This document shows, piece by piece, positions 58,807 through 64,000 of a stretch of DNA of 64,000 nucleotides. Below the pieces are notes generated by a model. It saw only the letters and a program-made list of their open reading frames with translations, made no database searches and was not told the origin of the DNA. The stretch comes from Streptomyces sp. SLBN-118 (GTDB lineage: Bacteria > Actinomycetota > Actinomycetes > Streptomycetales > Streptomycetaceae): NCBI RefSeq assembly GCF_006715635.1, contig NZ_VFNP01000002.1:1550001-1614000 (forward strand), given 5' to 3'. Both the position numbers and the translations under genes were made by a program. How positions within the stretch are numbered: the first letter of the stretch is position 1; each line of letters begins with the position of its first letter.

Positions 58807-60053
58807 AGAGAGCGATCAAGGCGTCCACCCGGGCGCTGTTCGGGACGCGGGCCGGTCTTCGCTGGCTCCATCTGATCCTGGGCGGTGCCCTGTTGATGCC
58901 GTACTGGCTGGCGGGCACGGTGATCGTCGGCCCGCTCGTCGGGGCGAACAGCATGTTCTCCGACTCCCTCGCCCTGCAGTTCGGCGCGTACGCCGTCGCA
59001 CTGCCGACGGCCGCGGTGACCGCGCTCTTCTTCCCGCTCACCAGACCGCTGGCGGTCGGCATGGCGAAGGCGCTGTGCGCGGTGCCCGCCGAGCGGTTCG
59101 CGGAGGGGCCGGCGCGCTCGCGGGCCGCGCGCCTGCGGGCCTCGGCCTGGTTCACGCTGCATGCGGGCATGGGCGCGCTGATCAGCGGCGCCTCGCTCGC
59201 GCTGCCGCCGTTCGCGGTGAGCCTGATCGTGCTGCCGCTCTTCCCGGCGCTGCGGGCGCGGCTCGAGTTGCCCCACTTCCCTGCCTGGCAGCTGGCCCTG
59301 TTCCCGTTTGCCGGAGTGGCCATGCTGATCGCGCTCGCGGCCTGTGCGGCGGCGGCCGGGGCGCTGCTGGCCCGACAGGCGCCGGTCCTTCTCGGCCCCA
59401 CACCCGCGGACCGGCTGGCCGCCGCGGAGCGCCGGGCCACCGAGCTGGCCGAGCGCAACCGGCTCGCCCGGGAGCTGCACGACTCGGTGGGCCACGCGCT
59501 GAGCGCCGTCACCCTCCAGGCGGGCGCGGCCCGCAAAGTCCTGGAAAGCGATCCGGATTTCGTACGGGAGGCACTGGCCGCGATCGAGGAGACCACCCGC
59601 CGCACGGTGGGCGAACTCGACTGCGTACTGGGCCTGTTGCGCCACGACGACGATCACACCACCCAGCTCGACGGACCGACCCTGGACACGCTGGACGGAC
59701 TGCTCGCGCGCAGTGGCGTCCTCGTGTCACTCACCGCCGACGGCGACCTGGCCGCCGTCCCCCCGCCGGTCTCGCGCGAGGCGTACCGCATCGTCCAGGA
59801 GGGGCTGAGCAACGCCCTGCGCCATGCCGGGGCGTCCCCGGTGACCCTGTGGATCGCCCTGCGCGGCGAGGAGTTGGAGATCACGATGGAGAATCCGCTG
59901 CCCGACAGGACCCCGGTGGTCCGTCCGGGAGGCGGCCGCGGAGTGCGCGGCATCACCGAGCGGGCCGCGCTGCTGGGCGGAGTGGCGCAGGCGGGAGCGC
60001 GGGGCGCGGTGTGGCGGCTGTCCGCGCTGTTGCCGCTGGGCGGTGAGCGGTGA
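58803..60053 (+). CDS. NarL-type sensor histidine kinase
   Basis: A 416-residue kinase. Residues about 15-190 have four to six membrane helices in place of a periplasmic sensor; then the dimerisation domain with phosphorylated H226 in ARELHDSVGHALSAVTLQAG and the ATP-binding domain (EAYRIVQEGLSNALRHAG with the N-box, RPGGGRGVRGITERAALLGG the G-box). Together with the next gene it forms a two-component system. Signal unknown; the membrane protein upstream is a candidate input. Confidence 0.9.
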   Translation: MKRAIKASTRALFGTRAGLRWLHLILGGALLMPYWLAGTVIVGPLVGANSMFSDSLALQFGAYAVALPTAAVTALFFPLTRPLAVGMAKALCAVPAERFAEGPARSRAARLRASAWFTLHAGMGALISGASLALPPFAVSLIVLPLFPALRARLELPHFPAWQLALFPFAGVAMLIALAACAAAAGALLARQAPVLLGPTPADRLAAAERRATELAERNRLARELHDSVGHALSAVTLQAGAARKVLESDPDFVREALAAIEETTRRTVGELDCVLGLLRHDDDHTTQLDGPTLDTLDGLLARSGVLVSLTADGDLAAVPPPVSREAYRIVQEGLSNALRHAGASPVTLWIALRGEELEITMENPLPDRTPVVRPGGGRGVRGITERAALLGGVAQAGARGAVWRLSALLPLGGER

Positions 60054-60706
60054 GTGTGATCCGGGTCGTCCTCGCCGACGACGAGCGCATGGTCCGCACG
60101 GCGCTGCGCGTCATCCTGGACGCGGAGCCCGACCTGGAGGTGGTCGGCGAGGCGTCGACCGGTGCGGAGGCGGTGCCGGTGGTGCGTGAGCTGCGTCCCG
60201 ACGTGGTCCTGATGGACGTGCGGATGCCTGAGATCGACGGCATCCGGGCCACCGAGCAGATCCTCGCCACGCTCGACGAGCCGCCGCGGATCGTGGTGGT
60301 GACGACCTTCGAGAACGACTCCTACGTGTACGACGCGTTGCGCGCCGGAGCCGCGGGCTTTCTGCTCAAGCGCGCGGCGGCCGAGGAGCTCGTCCAGGCG
60401 GTCCGCCTCGTGGCCCGCAGCGACTCGCTGCTCTTCCCCGCGGCCGTGCGCTCACTGGCCGCCGAGCACGGCAGCCGCCGCACCGCCGCTCCCCCGCCGT
60501 GGGCGGCGCGGCTGACCGAGCGCGAGGCCGAGGTGTTGCGCCTGATGGCGACGGGGCTGACGAACGCGGAGATCGCCGGGCGGATGGGCGTGGGGCCCGC
60601 GACGGCGAAGACGCATGTGGCCTCGGTCCTGGCGAAGACCGGCGCCAGGGACCGCACCCAGGCGGTTATCGCGGCGTACGAGTCGGGGTTCGTCTCACCG
60701 CGCTGA
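60050..60706 (+). CDS. NarL/LuxR-type response regulator
   Basis: A 218-residue regulator. Receiver domain residues 1-125 with phospho-acceptor D56 in DVVLMDVRMPEIDG, acidic DD10-11 and Lys in LLKRAAAEEL; C-terminal LuxR-type HTH about 150-210 (LTEREAEVLRLMATGLTNAE, IAGRMGVGPATAKTHVASVL). Start GTG at 60050 overlaps the kinase stop. Target genes may include the adjacent membrane protein. Confidence 0.92.
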   Translation: MSVIRVVLADDERMVRTALRVILDAEPDLEVVGEASTGAEAVPVVRELRPDVVLMDVRMPEIDGIRATEQILATLDEPPRIVVVTTFENDSYVYDALRAGAAGFLLKRAAAEELVQAVRLVARSDSLLFPAAVRSLAAEHGSRRTAAPPPWAARLTEREAEVLRLMATGLTNAEIAGRMGVGPATAKTHVASVLAKTGARDRTQAVIAAYESGFVSPR

Positions 60707-60725
60707 GGCACCTGCACGCGGATGA

Positions 60726-60960
60726 GGATTTCGGCGATGTGCTTGATGACCGCGCCGTCGGGGCAGAGGTTGCCGCGCAGCACCGCCACTCCGCCCTCCT
60801 GGGCGAGGGGGTTGTCGCGCGGGCGTATGACATCGGGGTTGTGCACGCGGGCACCAGCCAGCTGCTCGCGCGGGGTCGGATGCGCGACGGTGGGCCGGTC
60901 CAGATGCAGTACGTCGGACAACTGCCCCAGAAACGCGGCCCACGCCTCGGTCTCCCCCGT
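60726..60960 (-). pseudogene. IlvD/Edd-type dehydratase remnant
   Basis: The minus strand codes, without start, GETEAWAAFLGQLSDVLHLD, RPTVAHPTPREQLAGARVHN, PDVIRPRDNPLAQEGGVAVL, RGNLCPDGAVIK. This is the central segment of IlvD/Edd family dehydratases (compare the VLRGNLAPDGAVIK core). Both ends are lost. The family includes sugar-acid dehydratases such as arabonate and gluconate enzymes, which fits the sugar-acid genes next to it, so it may be a decayed dehydratase of that pathway. Confidence 0.7.
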
Positions 60961-60967
60961 CCGTCCC

Positions 60968-62131
60968 TCACCCCAGCCGCGACAGCGCGGCCCCCACCCC
61001 TGCCAGGTCCGCGTCCGACGCCAACCCCGCGTGGTACAGCCGCAGTTCAGTCGCCCCCAGAGCCGCCGCACCCGCCGCGTCCTCCTCAAGCGTCCCCGGG
61101 CTGCCTCCCATCCCGCTCACGACCGTGAGGTTCGCCGCGAGCACCGCCCCGTCCGCCTCCTGCTCCGCGAAGGGGGACAGCAGCTGGGGGCCGCCCGTGC
61201 ACGGCACGACCACCCCGTCCGCGACGGAGAGGATGTGCGCCGGGTCGACGCCCGCGTTGGCGCCGCAGTGGTGGGCGACCGGGTCGGCGTGGAGCAGGAC
61301 CCGGAAGCCGTCGGGAGCCGCCGTCCGCACCGCACGGACGGCGGCCTCCTGGAGCGTGCGGGCCGTCCGCGTCCTGAACCGCAGTGTCGCCGCGGCGAGT
61401 TCGCGGCCGAGTAGCTTCTCGATCCCGGCGCCGGCCGGCTCCGCACCCGCCCAGACCGGTTCGAGCGCGGTGCGTACGGCCGCGGCCAGCAGCTCCGGTT
61501 CCAGGCCCTGCCCTGCGTAACCGTCTTGGCAGGAGCCGCAGAAGCACAGGGACATCAGATACTGCGCCGCGTCACCGAGCGCGACAGCTTCGGTCTTGTC
61601 GTGGGCGTGCAGGTGGGCAAGGCCGTACCAGCCACAGGACTCCAGCTCGGTGCCGCGGGCACCCTGCCGGGTCGCCGCCTCGGCCGCGAGGTCGACGAGG
61701 AGGGCACGGACGGGCGGCTGGGCGATGCACGGCGCCCAGGGGTAGCGGTCACCGTAGGCGTTGACGACGGAGGTGTCCGGATGGTCTTCGCCCAGGCGGG
61801 AGTTGTGGGCGAGGACCACCCACGTGTGGACCTCGAGTCCGGCGTCCGCGAGGGCCGCGGCGGCTTCCCCGTAGGCGTCCCCCGGCGCCCAGTTCCCCGC
61901 GGTGTACGGGCGCAGCTGGCGGCCCGCCCAGCGCTCCTCTTCCGGCTCGTAGAGCACGGCGGCATGCTGCGCGGTGACGATCCGGTGCCGGGGGTGGCGC
62001 GGGGTCAGTGCGCGCGTGGAGTGGTAGGCGGCGGCGAGGGTGACCTGCTGGACGCCGAGGCCGGCGACGCGGGCCGCGGCGTCGGGGTCACCGACGACGT
62101 CCCAGGGGTAGAGGAAGGCTGAGGTCTTCAC
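60968..62131 (-). CDS. Unknown protein co-transcribed with kdgD
   Basis: A 387-residue protein I do not recognise. MKTSAFLYPWDVVGDPDAAA is followed by an alternating helix/strand pattern with LVVLAHNSRLGEDHPDT-type stretch (VHTWVVLAHNSRLGEDHPDT) suggesting a TIM-barrel. Cysteine-rich SLCFCGSCQDGYAGQ and ESCGWYGLAHLHAHD may bind a metal. Its ATG overlaps the kdgD stop (ATGA), so it likely works in aldarate or sugar-acid breakdown. No signal peptide. Confidence 0.65.
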   Translation of the reverse strand: MKTSAFLYPWDVVGDPDAAARVAGLGVQQVTLAAAYHSTRALTPRHPRHRIVTAQHAAVLYEPEEERWAGRQLRPYTAGNWAPGDAYGEAAAALADAGLEVHTWVVLAHNSRLGEDHPDTSVVNAYGDRYPWAPCIAQPPVRALLVDLAAEAATRQGARGTELESCGWYGLAHLHAHDKTEAVALGDAAQYLMSLCFCGSCQDGYAGQGLEPELLAAAVRTALEPVWAGAEPAGAGIEKLLGRELAAATLRFRTRTARTLQEAAVRAVRTAAPDGFRVLLHADPVAHHCGANAGVDPAHILSVADGVVVPCTGGPQLLSPFAEQEADGAVLAANLTVVSGMGGSPGTLEEDAAGAAALGATELRLYHAGLASDADLAGVGAALSRLG

Positions 62132-63072
62132 GCGCTGTCCTCCAGCAGGGCGCGCCCCCGCTCGATGAGGTCGGCGAGGGCGGTGATGTGCGCGGGGAGA
62201 GGTTCACTCAGCGGCGGCCGTACGTCACCGACGTCGAGGCCTTCGAGCCGTACGCCCGCCTTGACGAGGGAGACGGCGTACCCGCGGCCGAGACTGCGCA
62301 GTTCGACGAGCGGCGCGTAGAAGCCGTCGAGGAGCCGGCCCGCGGTCTTGTCGTCTCCGGTCATCAGTGCGCGGTAGAAGGCGAGGGCGATGTCGGGTGC
62401 GAACGCGAAGACTGCCGAGGAGTACAGGGTGATGCCGATGCCGCGGTAGGCGAGGCCGGTGAGTTCGGCGGTGGGCAGACCGTTGAAAAAGAGGAAGTCC
62501 TCGTCGGGCATGTGGCGGCGGACGGCGCCGACGATGCGCTGCATCAGGTCGAGGTCGCCGTAGCCGTCCTTGAGGCCGATGATGCCGTCGGCCCGGGCGA
62601 GTTCGACGACGGTCTCGGGAGTGAAGACTGCGTTGTCGCGCTGATAGACGATCACATCGAGGGAGGTGGCTTCGGCGAGCGCGGTGTAGTGCCGCAGCAG
62701 TCCTCGCTGGTCGGCGACGACGAGATAGGGCGGCATCGCGAGCAGTCCGTCCGCGCCCGCGGCCTCGGCGGTCTTCGCGAACCGGACGGCGAGCGCGGTG
62801 CCGTAGCCCACGCCGGCGACGACCGGAATCTCCCCCGCGGTCTCGGCGACGGCCGCGGCGATGCAGTCGCCGAACTCCTCGGGGGTCAGGGCGTGGAACT
62901 CGCCCGTGCCGCAGCACGCGAAGACCGCGGCCGCCCCCGAGTCGATGCCGCGTCTGACATGGGCGCGGAAGACATCGAGGTCCAGGGCGCCGTCGGGTCC
63001 GTATGCGGTGACGGGGAAGAACAGCGGTCCTTGGACCCGGGTGAGCCGGGCGGCGAGCGGGGCTGAGGTCAC
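62128..63072 (-). CDS. kdgD: KdgD, 5-dehydro-4-deoxyglucarate dehydratase (DHDPS family)
   Basis: A 314-residue class I aldolase-fold enzyme. Schiff-base lysine K168 is in GIIGLKDGYGDLDLMQ, the Tyr in LDVIVYQRDNAVFT, and GTGEFHALTPEEF is the substrate loop. The short loop with GYGD and the length fit KdgD rather than DapA. It converts 5-dehydro-4-deoxyglucarate to 2,5-dioxopentanoate (alpha-ketoglutaric semialdehyde) and CO2. GTG at 63072 has GGGAG before it. It is divergent from a uronate dehydrogenase gene. Confidence 0.82.
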   Translation of the reverse strand: MTSAPLAARLTRVQGPLFFPVTAYGPDGALDLDVFRAHVRRGIDSGAAAVFACCGTGEFHALTPEEFGDCIAAAVAETAGEIPVVAGVGYGTALAVRFAKTAEAAGADGLLAMPPYLVVADQRGLLRHYTALAEATSLDVIVYQRDNAVFTPETVVELARADGIIGLKDGYGDLDLMQRIVGAVRRHMPDEDFLFFNGLPTAELTGLAYRGIGITLYSSAVFAFAPDIALAFYRALMTGDDKTAGRLLDGFYAPLVELRSLGRGYAVSLVKAGVRLEGLDVGDVRPPLSEPLPAHITALADLIERGRALLEDSA

Positions 63073-63128
63073 TGGCGCTCCCTGGGCCGTGCACCGAGCC
63101 CGGAGACTCGTGCACAATTCTGATCGAC

Positions 63129-63144
63129 GTCCATATTTCTGAAC
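63129..63144. promoter_or_regulatory. Candidate IclR operator, site B
   Basis: GTCCATATTTCTGAAC shares 11 of 16 positions with the IclR site A at 56401-56416, including GT.C and the TTCTGAAC half. It lies 57 bp before kdgD and 165 bp before the uronate dehydrogenase gene, so one regulator could control both loci. The similarity was found by eye. Confidence 0.5.
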
Positions 63145-63308
63145 GCAATCACGCTAAGGCAGCCTCGCGGGGCAGGTCAAGACGGAAAGCCGCAACCCAG
63201 AGGCGGAGCCGGCCCGTCCGCGCCACACTTGACGGTGCCCGGACCACTTTCCAGCGCGTCCATGATGAACGCCTTCCATGGACCTGAGCGTCTTGAGGAG
63301 AACCATTC

Positions 63309-64000
63309 ATGCCAGCTCCCCGCACCGTCCTGCTCACCGGCGCCGCCGGCGGCGTCGGCACACTGATGCGGGGACTGCTGCCCGCGTACGGCTACGAACT
63401 CCGGCTCTTCGATGCCACCCCCATCGAGGGCGTGCCGGACGCGATCACCGCCGACCTCGGCGACAAGGAGGCTCTGCGCGAAGCGGTACGGGGCGTTGAC
63501 GCGATCATCCACCTTGCCGGCATTTCCCTGGAGGCCCCCTTCGAGAAGATCCTGCGCGCCAACATCGAAGGGACGTACAACCTCTACGAGGCTGCCCGTG
63601 AAGTGGGCGTGGAGCGCGTCGTCTTCGCCTCCACCAACCACACGGTCGGCTTCACCCCGCGCCCGCAAGGGGACGACCCCTTGATCCCCATCGACACACC
63701 GCGCCGCCCGGACACCTTCTACGGTCTGTCGAAGTGCTTCGGCGAGGACCTGGCCCAGCTCTACTGGGACCTGCACGGCATCCAGACCGTCTCCGTCCGC
63801 ATCGGCTCCTGCTTCATGGAGCCCACGTCGGTACGGATGCTGTCGGTCTGGCTGAGCCCCGGCGACGGCGCCCGCCTCTTCCACGCGGCACTCACCGCCG
63901 AGAGCGTCGGCCACACCGTCGTCTACGGCTCCTCCGCCAACACCCGCCTGTGGTGGGACCTGTCGACGGCGCGCTCGCTGGGCTACGAACCGCAGGACGA
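63309..64000 (+). CDS. udh: Uronate dehydrogenase-like NAD-dependent epimerase-fold protein (3' truncated by window)
   Basis: The first 230 codons of a short-chain, extended SDR. TGAAGGVG (residues 10-17) binds NAD+, FASTN at 107-111 gives the Ser, and Y138/K142 in FYGLSKCFGED the catalytic pair. RRPDTFYGLSKCFGEDLAQL and RIGSCFMEPTSVRMLSVWLS resemble uronate dehydrogenases, which oxidise glucuronate or galacturonate to the aldarolactone. Context (kdgD, ketoglutarate-semialdehyde dehydrogenase) supports this. A generic sugar epimerase is the alternative. Confidence 0.78.
   Translation, partial: MPAPRTVLLTGAAGGVGTLMRGLLPAYGYELRLFDATPIEGVPDAITADLGDKEALREAVRGVDAIIHLAGISLEAPFEKILRANIEGTYNLYEAAREVGVERVVFASTNHTVGFTPRPQGDDPLIPIDTPRRPDTFYGLSKCFGEDLAQLYWDLHGIQTVSVRIGSCFMEPTSVRMLSVWLSPGDGARLFHAALTAESVGHTVVYGSSANTRLWWDLSTARSLGYEPQD

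Overview
The window is high-GC (roughly 70 percent) DNA with strongly G/C-biased third codon positions, many GTG starts, and frequent ATGA/GTGA start-stop overlaps. Gene content and order (moaA, actP-like symporter, subtilase, then PiT phosphate transporter, cobalamin cluster and ectABCD) point to a Streptomyces chromosome, probably core or arm-proximal core. No rRNA, tRNA, CRISPR array or intact insertion sequence was seen. The only mobile-element trace is a broken serine recombinase at 12.2-13.3 kb.

Layout. 0-6 kb: moaA start, acetate-type symporter plus DUF485 partner, secreted S8 protease, sterol-desaturase-like hydroxylase, VIT-family metal transporter. 6-11 kb: a four-gene leftward operon (acetoacetate-decarboxylase fold, SDR, two amidohydrolases) facing a TetR regulator across a perfect palindrome. 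11-14.3 kb: exonuclease/BRCT protein, recombinase remnants around a TfoX-like gene, small zinc-finger-like and DUF6228-like genes. 14.4-17.8 kb: SURF1, GH15 and an atypical SDR. 18-21 kb: an Asp23/AmaP envelope cluster. 21-28.4 kb: enoyl-CoA hydratase, small HTH protein, ABC-F protein, glyoxalase-fold protein, a large unknown protein, alpha/beta hydrolase, class II aldolase.

28.5-46 kb: a PHO-box-preceded PiT phosphate transporter, then a cobalamin riboswitch and a tightly overlapped corrinoid operon (cobD, cobQ, cobN, BchI/BchD-type chelatase, cobO, cobB, cobI, cobM, cbiG-cobJ fusion, a possible new small His/Met-rich ORF, cbiX with a His-rich tail, cobC). It mixes late cobalt insertion (CobN) with a CbiX chelatase. 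46-51 kb: an 82-bp tandem repeat, an amidohydrolase, and ectABCD for ectoine and 5-hydroxyectoine.

51-64 kb: a MarR/Old-Yellow-Enzyme divergent pair, a class V aminotransferase-fold protein, a DsbA/FrnE pseudogene, and two loci of oxidative uronate/aldarate catabolism (ketoglutarate-semialdehyde dehydrogenase with IclR regulator; KdgD with uronate dehydrogenase). The two loci share a candidate operator sequence. Between them lie a GNAT, a membrane protein, a two-component system and a degenerate IlvD/Edd-type dehydratase remnant.
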